DNA of 64,000 nt, from the NCBI GenBank assembly GCA_030834125.1, contig JAURFW010000009.1:27450-91449 (forward strand), in the 5' to 3' direction. The notes beneath the pieces are model-generated. The model saw only the letters and a list, made by a program, of their open reading frames with translations, was not told the DNA's origin and made no database searches. Numbering within the stretch: position 1 is the first letter of the stretch; each line of letters begins with the position of its first letter. The DNA comes from Bacteroidota bacterium (GTDB lineage: Bacteria; Bacteroidota; Bacteroidia; NS11-12g; UBA955). Shown piece after piece: positions 20,444 through 29,846 of this stretch. A program made the translations under genes and the position numbers.

Positions 20444-21817
20444 ATGGCAAGCGAAAAAAATAACATTATTGTAGGTCTCGATATCGGGACAACTAAAATT
20501 TGCGTAATTGTTGGTCAATTAGCAGAGAATGGTAAAATCAATATCCTAGGGGTTGGTAAGGCATCATCACAAGGTGGTGTTTCAAGAGGAATGGTAGCTA
20601 ATGTCAACAAGGTCGTAAGCGCCATAGAGGAAGCAGTAAAAGAAGCAGAAAAAGTAACCCAAATAAAAATAAATACTGTTTATGTTGGAATTGCTGGTCA
20701 TCATATTAAGAGTATACAACATAGAGGCACATTAACTCGTAGGAATGGCGAAGAGGAAATATTAGCAGAAGAATTACAAGGGCTAGAAAGCGAAATGGAA
20801 AATTTAGCCTTATCTCCTGGATTAGAAATATTGCATGTGCTACCTCAGGACTATAAGATAGATGGAGAAGATGGCATACGCGACCCCATAGGTCGGATTG
20901 GAGTGCGCGTTGAATGTAATTACCATATAATAACTGGAGAAACCAGTAGAGCCAAAACTATAGGCAGAGCAGTTCATAATGCCGGTTTAAAAGTGGCAGA
21001 CCTAGTAGTGGAACCCGTTGCATCTTCAAGCGCTGTTTTATCAGATCCTGAAAGAGAAGCGGGAGTAGCATTAGTTGATATTGGAGGCGGAACCACCGAT
21101 GTGTGTGTATTCGAAAATGGATATATTATTCATACAGCAATAATCCCTATTGGTGGAGATAGAATCACCAAAGACTTACAGGAGGCATTTGGCATATTAA
21201 AAGATCAAGCTGAGGAAGTGAAAATCAAATATGGTAATTGTGTTCCATCAGAAACCATGAGAAATGAAGTAGTAGTAATCCCAGGATTACCAGGACGGCA
21301 ATCTAAAGAAATTTCACTGTATGCTATAGCTCAAGTCATTAAAGCAAGAATGGAGGATATTATTCAAAGGGTTGATTTTGAGATTCAGACATCAGGTATT
21401 GCCGATAAGTTAAACGGTGGTTTAGTATTAACAGGGGGTGGATCTGGATTAAAAGATGTAAGTCAATTATTCGCATTCTATACCGCTTTAGACGTTCATA
21501 TTGGATCTCCTGGAAGATACCTTGGTAGAGGTATGATTGATGAGGTAAGAAACCCAATGTATTCCACCGCAATAGGATTAGTAATGCTTGGAATAGAAGA
21601 AGAAATTAAAATTGGTTGTGAATTCGAACCCAACAAACCAATATCGGAATCAACACCAGAGAATGAAGAGGTTGTTTTAGAAGGTGAAGTATTTGAAAAA
21701 CAAGAGGAACAAAAACCTACACAAAAACCATCTTGGAAACCAACTATATACTCTTCTATCGGCGGATTCTTTAAAGGATTAGTCATGGATGATTCTGACG
21801 ACTTTATAAAAAACTAA
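20444..21817 (+). CDS. ftsA: FtsA, actin-like FtsZ membrane tether
   Basis: Actin-fold ATPase that anchors FtsZ to the membrane and recruits later division proteins. Phosphate 1 is GLDIGTTK (11-18), the second phosphate loop is VDIGGGTTDV and the adenosine motif is LTGGGSGLKD. At the C-terminus an amphipathic stretch (SIGGFFKGLV) after a Glu/Pro/Lys-rich linker should be the membrane-targeting helix; it is followed by an acidic tail DDSDDF. The 66-base gap before it is the largest within the cluster. Confidence 0.96.
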   Translation: MASEKNNIIVGLDIGTTKICVIVGQLAENGKINILGVGKASSQGGVSRGMVANVNKVVSAIEEAVKEAEKVTQIKINTVYVGIAGHHIKSIQHRGTLTRRNGEEEILAEELQGLESEMENLALSPGLEILHVLPQDYKIDGEDGIRDPIGRIGVRVECNYHIITGETSRAKTIGRAVHNAGLKVADLVVEPVASSSAVLSDPEREAGVALVDIGGGTTDVCVFENGYIIHTAIIPIGGDRITKDLQEAFGILKDQAEEVKIKYGNCVPSETMRNEVVVIPGLPGRQSKEISLYAIAQVIKARMEDIIQRVDFEIQTSGIADKLNGGLVLTGGGSGLKDVSQLFAFYTALDVHIGSPGRYLGRGMIDEVRNPMYSTAIGLVMLGIEEEIKIGCEFEPNKPISESTPENEEVVLEGEVFEKQEEQKPTQKPSWKPTIYSSIGGFFKGLVMDDSDDFIKN

Positions 21818-21835
21818 ACCAAAAACACAATAACC

Positions 21836-23305
21836 ATGGAATTTCAACCAGACTTAAACGAAGAAAAAATCATTAAAGTTATTGGTGTAGGCGGTGGAGG
21901 ATCCAATGCTGTTAACTACATGTATAAGCAAGGAGTTGAGGGCGTTGAATTTTACATTTGCAACACTGATAACCAAGCTTTAAGAAATAGTGCTGTCCCC
22001 AACCGTGTGCAACTTGGCAATGACGGTCTAGGAGCAGGATCATCCCCTGAAGCAGGTGAAGAAGCAGCAAAAGGTAGTATCGAAGAAATTGAATCGATGT
22101 TATCTGGTGGAACGCGAATGATTTTTATTACTGCAGGTTTTGGCGGTGGAACAGGTACTGGAGCCGCACCCATAATTGCTAGTGTTGCAAAAAAACTAGG
22201 TATTTTGACTGTTGGAATAATAACCATTCCTTTCGGGCATGAAGGTCCCTTACGCAGAAAACAAGCAGAGGATGGTATTGAGAAAATGAAGCCTCATGTT
22301 GATGCATTATTAACTGTAAGTAATGATAGAATAGTAGAAATGTATGGTGATATGACTTTCATGGAGGCATTTTCTGAAGCCGATAGTATTTTGTGCACAG
22401 CTGCGAGAGGTATAGCTGATATCATTTTTACACCTGGACATATAAACGTAGACTTTAATGATGTGAGAACTGCAATGAAAGAAAGCGGTCATGCACTATT
22501 AGGTACCGGAATTGCAGATGGTAATAATCGTGCTGAAGATGCAGCTAAAAACGCTCTAGAAAGCCCTCTACTAAATAATAACAAAATTACAGGTGCAAAG
22601 CATCTTTTAATCAATCTTTGTTATGGTAGTGCCATGCCTACAATGGCAGAAATGGGGAAAATTTCACAGTTTTTACAAGAACAAGCAGGTAACTCTGCTG
22701 ATTTAAAAATGGGAATAACTCAAAATGATGAATTAGGAGAGCACCTTTCTGTTACTGTAATTGCTACAGGTTTTAAAACTGCTGAGGAGCATAGTGATGA
22801 AATTTCAAAAATTGAAACTTCTGAACAAATAATAAAAGAGCCAATTTCTGAAGATGAGTTTGAAATTGAAGATATGGAGGATTACCAAGAAGAATCTGAA
22901 AATCCATATTCTCCAAAAGGGGCATTTGAACCTACACAAACAAAACAAAATTCTAACAGCTCATCCGAAATTGAAGAAACAGATATACAAGATTTATTTA
23001 ATAAAAGAAGAGCAATTCAAAATCAATCTTCTCATAATTCAGATAATCTATTTAACCAACCGCAGCATTCAAACAGCAGCAGTTTTGGGTTTGGAATACC
23101 ACATTCTAGAGTAAATAATCCTCTAGTATCAGATAATGATATTGATGTACCAGCATTTAGAAGAAAAGGAATAAATCTTGAGTCTGCACCGCAAAGTAAT
23201 GCGAATGCAGTATCAAAATTAACTTTAAAGGAAGCAGAGGAAGATAATGTTCAAAACGATTATGAAGTAGGTCCTAACAGATTACTTCACGATAATGTAG
23301 ACTAA
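21836..23305 (+). CDS. ftsZ: FtsZ, tubulin-like division GTPase
   Basis: Forms the Z-ring. The nucleotide-binding GVGGGGSNAV is at 17-26 and the tubulin signature GGGTGTG at 103-109. A long Ser/Asn/Gln/Glu-rich linker follows from about residue 325. A motif like the conserved C-terminal peptide, DVPAFRRKGI, lies at 437-446, but 43 more residues follow, ending in GPNRLLHDNVD. So the FtsA-binding peptide is internal here. Last gene of the dcw operon; a terminator starts 28 bases on. Confidence 0.97.
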   Translation: MEFQPDLNEEKIIKVIGVGGGGSNAVNYMYKQGVEGVEFYICNTDNQALRNSAVPNRVQLGNDGLGAGSSPEAGEEAAKGSIEEIESMLSGGTRMIFITAGFGGGTGTGAAPIIASVAKKLGILTVGIITIPFGHEGPLRRKQAEDGIEKMKPHVDALLTVSNDRIVEMYGDMTFMEAFSEADSILCTAARGIADIIFTPGHINVDFNDVRTAMKESGHALLGTGIADGNNRAEDAAKNALESPLLNNNKITGAKHLLINLCYGSAMPTMAEMGKISQFLQEQAGNSADLKMGITQNDELGEHLSVTVIATGFKTAEEHSDEISKIETSEQIIKEPISEDEFEIEDMEDYQEESENPYSPKGAFEPTQTKQNSNSSSEIEETDIQDLFNKRRAIQNQSSHNSDNLFNQPQHSNSSSFGFGIPHSRVNNPLVSDNDIDVPAFRRKGINLESAPQSNANAVSKLTLKEAEEDNVQNDYEVGPNRLLHDNVD

Positions 23306-23332
23306 GTCGCTTAGTGTGTTTGTGGTTATAAT

Positions 23333-23359
23333 GCCCTTCTCCGGAAGGGCTTTATTTTT
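23333..23359 (+). terminator. intrinsic terminator of the dcw cluster
   Basis: Perfect stem GCCCTTC (23333-23339) and GAAGGGC (23344-23350) with a TCCG loop, then TTTATTTTT. It overlaps the stop codon of the convergent glycosyltransferase gene. Confidence 0.85.
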
Positions 23360-24617
23360 GGTAATATTCGAAATGTTTACCTACTACAACTTCAGCATCA
23401 AAACAACTTAATGCCTTTTGACGAGCATTTTTGGAATAACTAATTTTATCACCAATTTCAATAAATTCAGCAATTCTAGATGCTAACTGATTTAGATTAT
23501 CAGGTAGATCTACAAAACCATTTTCACCGTCATCAATCATTTCCTGAACACCTCCAATTTTAAAACCTGCCACCGGCGTTCCACATGATAAAGATTCCAT
23601 TATTGTATTTGGAAAATTATCTTGAGTTGAAGTGATCGCATATAAATCCGCAATTTGATATGATTCACGTATTTTATCTAAATCAGAGACAAAACCCACA
23701 AAATGCGAATGGTCTAGATTATATTCATTTCCCTTCGGATCGCCTAAAATTAGAAACTTAACACAGGAAGTTGTCTTTCCTAAAATGAGCTTTGCAAGTT
23801 CTAGAAATAAGTGAAATCCTTTTGCCGGATTAGTTAATATTGCTGCCGAGAAAAGTATTACAAAATCATCATCCGTAAAATGATAATCTTGTCTAATAGT
23901 TTTCCTATTATCAGTTGTCAAAGGCTTGAAGAATTTGGAATCTATGGTATAAGGAATATTCTGAATTCCTTGCGGATCTTCGATTATTGGACTTTTTAAT
24001 GCTGAATTCATAATCCATTTAGATGGTGCAATGAATTTAATATTACCCTTCCCCCATAAGTCCATCTTTTTCTGAAACACAGAAACAGATAAATCATTAG
24101 AGTTTGGATTTTTCAAATAATAGCAGTTCCCACAACCGTTTATGTAATTTTCACAATCCCAATTATAATAACATCCACCTGTAATAGCCCATAGGTCATG
24201 GAGAGTCCAGAAGAATTTCTTTTTTTCTTTTAATAAGGCTTCCAAACTAGTAAACGATAAAAAGCCTTTATGTATCCAATGAAAATGAATTATATCCGCT
24301 TCTTTCACCCAGGGATGTTTAGAAATATCCATTCCTACTTTTGCATGGGAATATCGAAACCTCATTTTTTTAGAAGCCTCAAAGCGTGTAAAATCTAATT
24401 TATCTAAAGCGTGTAAAGCAAATGCAAAAATCTTCTTTACAAAAGATCTTCCCCAGATTTTGGTGAATTCATCTTCATTAATTTCACCTGTAAATATTAA
24501 ATGTTTTGAAATGAATCTATTATCACCATTAAGAGCATTATGAAGTCTTTGGGCTGAACTAAAAGCACCGCCAATTGTAGTACCACTTAAATGTAAAACC
24601 CTAATTTTATTTGACAT
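23352..24617 (-). CDS. GT4-type glycosyltransferase
   Basis: 421 residues in the GT-B fold. The C-terminal donor site shows the retaining-transferase pattern E-x7-E in ESLSCGTPVAGFKIGGVQE, preceded by NFPNTIM. The N-terminal domain opens with VLHLSGTTIGGA and includes a cysteine-rich stretch near residue 150 (CYYNWDCENYINGCGNCYY) that could bind a metal; related sequences of this subfamily often have it. Donor and acceptor sugars are unknown; an envelope polysaccharide role is plausible. It sits 10 bases after the MFS gene on the same strand. Confidence 0.85.
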   Translation of the reverse strand: MSNKIRVLHLSGTTIGGAFSSAQRLHNALNGDNRFISKHLIFTGEINEDEFTKIWGRSFVKKIFAFALHALDKLDFTRFEASKKMRFRYSHAKVGMDISKHPWVKEADIIHFHWIHKGFLSFTSLEALLKEKKKFFWTLHDLWAITGGCYYNWDCENYINGCGNCYYLKNPNSNDLSVSVFQKKMDLWGKGNIKFIAPSKWIMNSALKSPIIEDPQGIQNIPYTIDSKFFKPLTTDNRKTIRQDYHFTDDDFVILFSAAILTNPAKGFHLFLELAKLILGKTTSCVKFLILGDPKGNEYNLDHSHFVGFVSDLDKIRESYQIADLYAITSTQDNFPNTIMESLSCGTPVAGFKIGGVQEMIDDGENGFVDLPDNLNQLASRIAEFIEIGDKISYSKNARQKALSCFDAEVVVGKHFEYYQK

Positions 24618-24627
24618 GATATTAACT

Positions 24628-25830
24628 TTAAATTTTCCTTGAAAGCATTAATACTAATATCAAAGTAATAATCATTAAAAAACCGCCCGAGAGATATGGC
24701 AAGGCATAATATTGAGCATATAAAAAGCCGCTCAATAGTGGACCTACAGCTCTAGCTAATGAACCCATACTTTGAAGTATTCCCAGCATTTTCCCTTGAG
24801 ATCCAGCCGGAGAATGTAGTGAAACCAAACTATTTATTGAAGGCATTAACAATCCATTACTTATTGCTAATAGAAGAATCGCTATAATCTGTATGGGGTA
24901 AAACCACTCTAAAGTAGGTAATGGAATAAGTGTTAATCCCAGTCCAGCTATTGGACATCCAATGATTAGCATTTTCCTTAGTCCCAACCTCTTTTGGAAA
25001 TAACCTATTAACGTTCCTTGAACAATTGCACTGAACACCCCAATTATTCCAAAAATATTCCCTATTTGCACAGGCGAGAGAGAATATCGTTCCTTCCATA
25101 ATACACTAGCATTTATTTGCATCATGGAAAATGCAGATATATAAATAAAGTTGATTAATAATAATTCACCGATAACCTCGATACTCCATGCTTTAACCAT
25201 ACCTTTAAATGTGTCAACAGGCTTATTTTTAACCCCCGATTTTTGTAAATTACTCTCAGGCAATGCGAAATACGCCCATAAAAAATTTAAAACACACAGT
25301 ACAGCAGTGAAAAACCCTACCCACTCTAAACCATGTTTTTCACCCCCAATTTGAAACAACCACCCACCAATAGGAGGCCCGAATACGAATCCTAAACCAA
25401 ATGCAGCCCCAATAATACCCATTTTTTTTGCGCGTTCCTCTGGTTTTGAGATATCGGCTATATAAGCCTGGGATGCGGAAATATTTGCACTACCAAAACC
25501 AGAAATAACCCTTGCCAACAATAACATTAAGAAACTACCCGCTAAACCAAAAAGCACATAACCCAAGGCGTTCGCAAGTATTGAACCTAATATAATTGGC
25601 CTTCTTCCAATTCTGTCTGAAATTGATCCAAAAATTGGGGCAAATAAAAATTGTATAACAGAGAAAACAGCTGCTACTAAACCAACAGCTACATCCGGAT
25701 CTAAGGTCTCAGCAATAGCTTTACCCTCAACTAACTCTTTGGCTAGATTTGGTAAAATAGGAATCACTATACCAAAACCTAGCAAGTCAATGAAAATTGT
25801 AACGAACAGAACAATGATTCTTCTATCCAT
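24628..25830 (-). CDS. MFS transporter, drug-efflux (TetA-like) family
   Basis: 400 residues with twelve membrane segments. Motif A, GSISDRIGRRP, is at about 69-79 and the first segment DLLGFGIVIPILPNL matches the TCR/TetA branch of drug:proton antiporters. Substrate cannot be told from sequence, and similarity to TetA alone does not mean tetracycline resistance. Its ATG overlaps the stop of the upstream gene by one base (TAATG). Confidence 0.85.
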   Translation of the reverse strand: MDRRIIVLFVTIFIDLLGFGIVIPILPNLAKELVEGKAIAETLDPDVAVGLVAAVFSVIQFLFAPIFGSISDRIGRRPIILGSILANALGYVLFGLAGSFLMLLLARVISGFGSANISASQAYIADISKPEERAKKMGIIGAAFGLGFVFGPPIGGWLFQIGGEKHGLEWVGFFTAVLCVLNFLWAYFALPESNLQKSGVKNKPVDTFKGMVKAWSIEVIGELLLINFIYISAFSMMQINASVLWKERYSLSPVQIGNIFGIIGVFSAIVQGTLIGYFQKRLGLRKMLIIGCPIAGLGLTLIPLPTLEWFYPIQIIAILLLAISNGLLMPSINSLVSLHSPAGSQGKMLGILQSMGSLARAVGPLLSGFLYAQYYALPYLSGGFLMIITLILVLMLSRKI

Positions 25831-26300
25831 TATTTTACTATTTTATTAAATGCCCAATGTTTATTTAACGGTAAGTATAAATGATTTCTTGCTTGCTCTA
25901 AATTCTCCACCATAGAATTGATTACTAATGAATCCTCCCTTATCTCTCCATTTTGAAATGCCTCTTTAAATGATTCGATTGTGTGTATTTCAGTAGTATT
26001 ACAATAAGGTCTCCATATCAAATTTCGATTAAAGAATTCAACTGACTGGGCCTTCATAAGCTTAAACACCTTGTCAATACTACAACCTGAGGGATTTTCT
26101 ACGCTTTGATCAACGGCAACTAAAACTATTGATTCATGTATAATTTCAAATCCGGCGGATAGCATCGTCCCATGCGATTTCCAATTTGATAATAATGAAT
26201 TCAGCTCTTTTTGAAGCAAATTACCTTCAACATTATCCAAAATTTTGGAAGCACCAAAAAACCAAACTCTTGATTCCTTTGGTAAATTGGGGATTATCAT
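25830..26300 (-). CDS. conserved hypothetical protein linked to the Fe-S CCG protein
   Basis: 156 residues, soluble, no signal peptide or membrane segment. Visible features are WFFGASKIL near the start and a central ILVAVDQ-like strand; there is no P-loop. I do not recognise a function; similar Bacteroidota proteins are sometimes misnamed ABC-transporter ATPase, which this sequence does not support. It overlaps the Fe-S gene by four bases (ATGA) upstream and the MFS gene by one base downstream, so it is in one operon with both. Confidence 0.65.
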   Translation of the reverse strand: MIIPNLPKESRVWFFGASKILDNVEGNLLQKELNSLLSNWKSHGTMLSAGFEIIHESIVLVAVDQSVENPSGCSIDKVFKLMKAQSVEFFNRNLIWRPYCNTTEIHTIESFKEAFQNGEIREDSLVINSMVENLEQARNHLYLPLNKHWAFNKIVK

Positions 26301-27079
26301 TTATTCAAAGTTTGATTTACCAATTCTGCAAGGTCAAGTACTTGGATTTGATCTTCTTTTTCAAAATGCTTTACTCCATCTTTAAGCATTGTTAAGCAAA
26401 ATGGACAATTTACAGCAATTATCTCAGGTGACTCATTAACTGCTTCTTGGGCTCTTTCAATATTAATCTCTTTATTCCCGTTTTCCGCCTCCTTAAACAT
26501 TTGAGCTCCACCAGCACCACAACAAAGACCATTAGTACGGCACCTTTTCAATTCTGTAAGATCTATATCTAAACGTTCCATAACCATCCTCGGTGCCTCA
26601 TAAACATTGTTAGCTCTTCCGAGATAGCAACTGTCGTGATATACAATTTTTTTCCCTTTGAAAGCGCCACCTTCAATAGCTAACCTACCAGAGTTTAGCA
26701 ATTCGTTTATTAACTGAGTATGGTGAACAACGTCATAGTTCCCACCTAGTTCGGGATAATCATTTTTCAAAGTATTAAAACAATGTGGGCAAGCCGTAAC
26801 TATTTTCTTTACACCATAACCATTCATTAACTCAATATTCTGCATGGCCTGCATCTGAAATAGAAATTCATTGCCAGCACGTTTGGCCGGATCCCCGGTG
26901 CATCCCTCTTCTGTTCCAAGAATTGCAAAATCTACACCAGCACGTTGTAAAATATTGGCAAATGCTTTACTCACGCGTTGTGCCCTCTCATCAAAACTTC
27001 CCGCACATCCAACCCAAAATATTATTTCAGGGGTTTTTCCGTGGTTTAAGTAATCTTGAATGGTTTTTACCGAATCCAT
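26297..27079 (-). CDS. (Fe-S)-binding CCG-domain protein (GlpC/HdrB-like)
   Basis: Two cysteine-rich CCG half-domains: FWVGCAG with CPHCFNTL, and LCCGAGGAQMF with CPFCLTML. Such domains bind Fe-S clusters in subunits of heterodisulfide reductase, lactate utilisation (LldE/LutA) and glycolate oxidase. In Bacteroidota a stand-alone form like this follows a membrane ferredoxin oxidoreductase; that partner is not in the window. I use the ATG at 27079; an in-frame GTG at 27106 would start eight bases after a terminator T-run and is less likely. Confidence 0.85.
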   Translation of the reverse strand: MDSVKTIQDYLNHGKTPEIIFWVGCAGSFDERAQRVSKAFANILQRAGVDFAILGTEEGCTGDPAKRAGNEFLFQMQAMQNIELMNGYGVKKIVTACPHCFNTLKNDYPELGGNYDVVHHTQLINELLNSGRLAIEGGAFKGKKIVYHDSCYLGRANNVYEAPRMVMERLDIDLTELKRCRTNGLCCGAGGAQMFKEAENGNKEINIERAQEAVNESPEIIAVNCPFCLTMLKDGVKHFEKEDQIQVLDLAELVNQTLNK

Positions 27080-27113
27080 GGATGCAATTTCGGCAATTAT
27101 TTGCACAAGTCAT

Positions 27114-27138
27114 AAAAAAGGCCATCTGAAAGATGGCC
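27114..27138 (-). terminator. intrinsic terminator of the stress-protein gene
   Basis: Read on the minus strand: stem GGCCATC and GATGGCC (27120-27126 and 27132-27138) with a 5-nt loop, then six T. It separates the gene at 27168-27968 from the downstream Fe-S operon. Confidence 0.8.
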
Positions 27139-27167
27139 CTAGTTGTTGAAGTTTCGACAAAAACTTG

Positions 27168-27968
27168 TTAATAACCAACTCCACCTGACCCTACAACCTC
27201 CTGAAATGGCATAATTAGAACTGGAACGTTCGAAGATTCTGCCACTTTCTGAAAAGCACTCGTTTTGAAGGCTCCTTCAGTGTTACTTACTGCAGAAATC
27301 CAATGTTGACTCATGTTATTAGACTCATCTAGAACAGTTTCTGCACAATTCTTCGATGTTACCTCTTTGATATCTGCCTTGATTCTCCGTTCTTCCATGT
27401 AATTCTTACCTTGAAAACAATATGTATGAACATATGTTTTTTCTTCATAATCATTGGATTGATAAACGCCTAATACTTGCACAGTACTGCGGTACATTTT
27501 AGCGACTTCGGAAACTCTAAAAAACTTCTGGCGTGTTTCAGATTGACTATCTAAAGGCATTAATATATACTTAGGTTCTGACCAGGTACTATTATCACCA
27601 ATAAATAAAATCGCAGCATTAAACCTACCAACTGCGCCAGCCATACCACCGCCAAAAAGGGAAGATTTTATGGGAGGAGCGCCAAGTACAACTAAATTAC
27701 AATCATACTTTTGTGATTCAACGGCTAACCCTTTCCATAACCCTTCGTCACTGTTGACCTGTTTGATATCTGAAAAGTATTTCATTTTGAAATTTCGTAT
27801 GCCATCATCAATATTTGCACCCAAAATATCCATAGATTCAGATGTATATACATAGGTCAAACCGCAGTTACATTTTTTACTTAAGGAAACTGCTGCTTTA
27901 ATGGATTCTTCCGAATTGGAAACGTTTTTGTCGATACTAAAAAAAATACTTGTAGTTTTTTTATCCAT
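27168..27968 (-). CDS. tandem universal-stress-protein-like protein
   Basis: About 266 residues, apparently two UspA-like alpha/beta domains in series. The first ends near residue 125 with LVVLGAPPIKSSLFGGG...AVGRFNAAILFIG, which resembles the Usp ATP-binding G-x2-G-x9-G loop but is imperfect. The second ends VAESSNVPVLIMPF. No signal peptide. Such proteins respond to stress or growth arrest in the cytoplasm. The ATG at 27968 is preferred over an in-frame TTG two codons upstream. Confidence 0.7.
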   Translation of the reverse strand: MDKKTTSIFFSIDKNVSNSEESIKAAVSLSKKCNCGLTYVYTSESMDILGANIDDGIRNFKMKYFSDIKQVNSDEGLWKGLAVESQKYDCNLVVLGAPPIKSSLFGGGMAGAVGRFNAAILFIGDNSTWSEPKYILMPLDSQSETRQKFFRVSEVAKMYRSTVQVLGVYQSNDYEEKTYVHTYCFQGKNYMEERRIKADIKEVTSKNCAETVLDESNNMSQHWISAVSNTEGAFKTSAFQKVAESSNVPVLIMPFQEVVGSGGVGY

Positions 27969-28038
27969 AGGCAATTTGATTTATAACAAATTAACTATTT
28001 TTCCCTGATTAAAGCAATCTAATAAATTAATTATATTT

Positions 28039-29127
28039 ATGAAATTACATTTGATAGGATTTTTTTGGATGTCCATTACTATCAATACATTCTATGCACA
28101 ATCTTTTAGGGGTATACACGTATTAAATGACAACTCAGCATGGATTTCAGGAAATCAAGGTCAAGTTTTACGTTTTGATAATGATTGGTTAAAATGCTCA
28201 CCAACCAGACTTGATTATACCCGTAAAGACTTTAGAGATATACATGCGTGGAATGAGAAGATTGCCATTGTAATGAGTGCTGGTGATAGTGGGGTTATAT
28301 TAAGAACAACTGATGGAGGAAAATATTGGGAAGAAGTATTTTTTGATTACCGTGATAGAATATTTTTTGACGCAATCGAATTCTCAAACCAAAACCCAGA
28401 ACTTGGTATTTTAATTGGTGATCCAATAGGTAAAGGAACTCATTTTTATGGATTATTTACTCTCGATTCGGGGAAAACCTGGAATGAATTCCCTCTGGAA
28501 TTATGGAATATTTGCAATTATTCGCTGTCTTCATTTTTCGCCGCAAGTGGATCATCATTCAAAATAATATCCTCAAGAAAGGATCATGATTCCAATTATT
28601 TAGCAGATTTAATTTTAGCCGGACATGGTGATTCGGCAACAGAAATTAGAATTGCTCAAATTCAAATTAATAAAGAAACTTTAAAAGTTAAATCTACCTT
28701 GAATTATTCATTCCCAATTAAATTACCAACAGGAGATGGGATGGGCATTTATTCAATTCATCAACTTAATGATGAGTTATTTTTAGTTGGTGGAGGTTCC
28801 TGGAAATATCCGAACAATGAATTTAATTCTAAAGTATATTCTAGCGCTTGGTTGATTAATAAAGATTTAAATTCAAAACAGCTAATTAAGGCATCAGACT
28901 TAAGCAGCTATCAATACATATCTGGAATTACAGGATACTTTAATAGCTCAAAAGATCTAACTTGGATTGCAGGTGGAACTAAGGGAATTCTAAGCAATAA
29001 TCAGATTATTAATAATGCAACACAATCATTGAAAAACGTTAATGCAGTTAGTCTATCTGAAAACTATTTATGGATAATTGGCAGTCAAAACCTACATATT
29101 AGAATTCCACTTTTATTTAAAGAATAA
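28039..29127 (+). CDS. exported Asp-box repeat protein (Ycf48-like)
   Basis: 362 residues with a signal peptide (about 1-20, cut near TFYAQS). Two clear Asp-boxes, TTDGGKYWEEVFF and LDSGKTWNEFP, and a repeating strand pattern predict a beta-propeller of the BNR/photosystem-II-stability (Ycf48) type. No C-terminal sorting domain, so it is probably periplasmic or surface-bound. Function unknown. Its last 15 bases overlap the convergent glycosyltransferase gene. Confidence 0.7.
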   Translation: MKLHLIGFFWMSITINTFYAQSFRGIHVLNDNSAWISGNQGQVLRFDNDWLKCSPTRLDYTRKDFRDIHAWNEKIAIVMSAGDSGVILRTTDGGKYWEEVFFDYRDRIFFDAIEFSNQNPELGILIGDPIGKGTHFYGLFTLDSGKTWNEFPLELWNICNYSLSSFFAASGSSFKIISSRKDHDSNYLADLILAGHGDSATEIRIAQIQINKETLKVKSTLNYSFPIKLPTGDGMGIYSIHQLNDELFLVGGGSWKYPNNEFNSKVYSSAWLINKDLNSKQLIKASDLSSYQYISGITGYFNSSKDLTWIAGGTKGILSNNQIINNATQSLKNVNAVSLSENYLWIIGSQNLHIRIPLLFKE

Positions 29128-29829
29128 ATTGTATTTAAGAATACAATAAATTGCCCTGAAACCATCTTTCCAATTAATCTTCTTTCCTTCTTGGAATGTA
29201 CGACCATAATAGCTAATTCCTACTTCATAGATTCTAATCCCCTGAACTCTTGAAACCTTAGCTGTAACTTCAGGTTCAAATCCAAATCTCTTTTCTTTTA
29301 AGTTCAGAGATTGAAGAATTTTTGTATTAAACATTTTATAACATGTTTCCATATCTGTTAGGTTCAAATTAGTAAACATATTGCTTAAAAACGTTAAAAA
29401 TTTATTCCCTATACTATGCCAAAAAAACAAAATTCTATGGGGATTTCCACCCACAAATCTTGATCCATATACAACATCTGCAATACCTTTTACAAATGGT
29501 TCGAGAAGAATATTATATTCATTGGGATCATACTCAAGATCGGCATCTTGGATAATGGTAATATCACCCGTAGCACTTTTTATTCCTGTATGTATTGCAG
29601 CCCCTTTACCCTTATTAATTTCATGACGAAATACTTTAAGCTCCAACTCTTCATTTAATGATTTGTATTTCTGAATTGATTCAAATGTATCATCAGTAGA
29701 ACAATCATCTACTATAATTATCTCTTTTTTATACCCTGAAATCAATTCAACTAATTTAACCTTTTCTAAAATAAAATGGATAGTTTTTGATTCATTATAA
29801 GCGGGAATTACTATTGAGAGCAAAGGCAT
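29113..29829 (-). CDS. GT2 glycosyltransferase, dolichol-phosphate-mannose-synthase-like
   Basis: 238 residues in the GT-A fold. The nucleotide-binding VDDCSTDDT is at 40-48 and the metal-binding D95-A-D97 in IIQDADLEYDP. The absence of C-terminal membrane segments and the SRFVGG motif place it in the polyprenyl-phosphate sugar synthase branch, which charges a lipid carrier for protein or envelope glycosylation. A TATATTTG box lies eight bases before the ATG, so it may have its own promoter. Confidence 0.88.
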   Translation of the reverse strand: MPLLSIVIPAYNESKTIHFILEKVKLVELISGYKKEIIIVDDCSTDDTFESIQKYKSLNEELELKVFRHEINKGKGAAIHTGIKSATGDITIIQDADLEYDPNEYNILLEPFVKGIADVVYGSRFVGGNPHRILFFWHSIGNKFLTFLSNMFTNLNLTDMETCYKMFNTKILQSLNLKEKRFGFEPEVTAKVSRVQGIRIYEVGISYYGRTFQEGKKINWKDGFRAIYCILKYNLFFK

Positions 29830-29837
29830 TGTTGGAA

Positions 29838-29845
29838 CAAATATA
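29838..29845 (-). promoter_or_regulatory. TAnnTTTG box before the GT2 gene
   Basis: TATATTTG on the minus strand, eight bases before the ATG at 29829 and next to the stop of the SprT-like gene. A perfect -7 match, but no -33 element was found, so it may be chance in AT-rich DNA. Confidence 0.3.
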
Positions 29846-29846
29846 A

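Noticed and set aside
21496..21786. Antisense frame opposite ftsA
   Set aside because: Its composition mirrors ftsA codons and ftsA is certain; no promoter or domain supports it.
24628..25830. Reading the MFS gene as a tetracycline resistance gene
   Set aside because: The similarity is at family level (motif A and first segment) only; chromosomal context shows no mobile element or resistance island.
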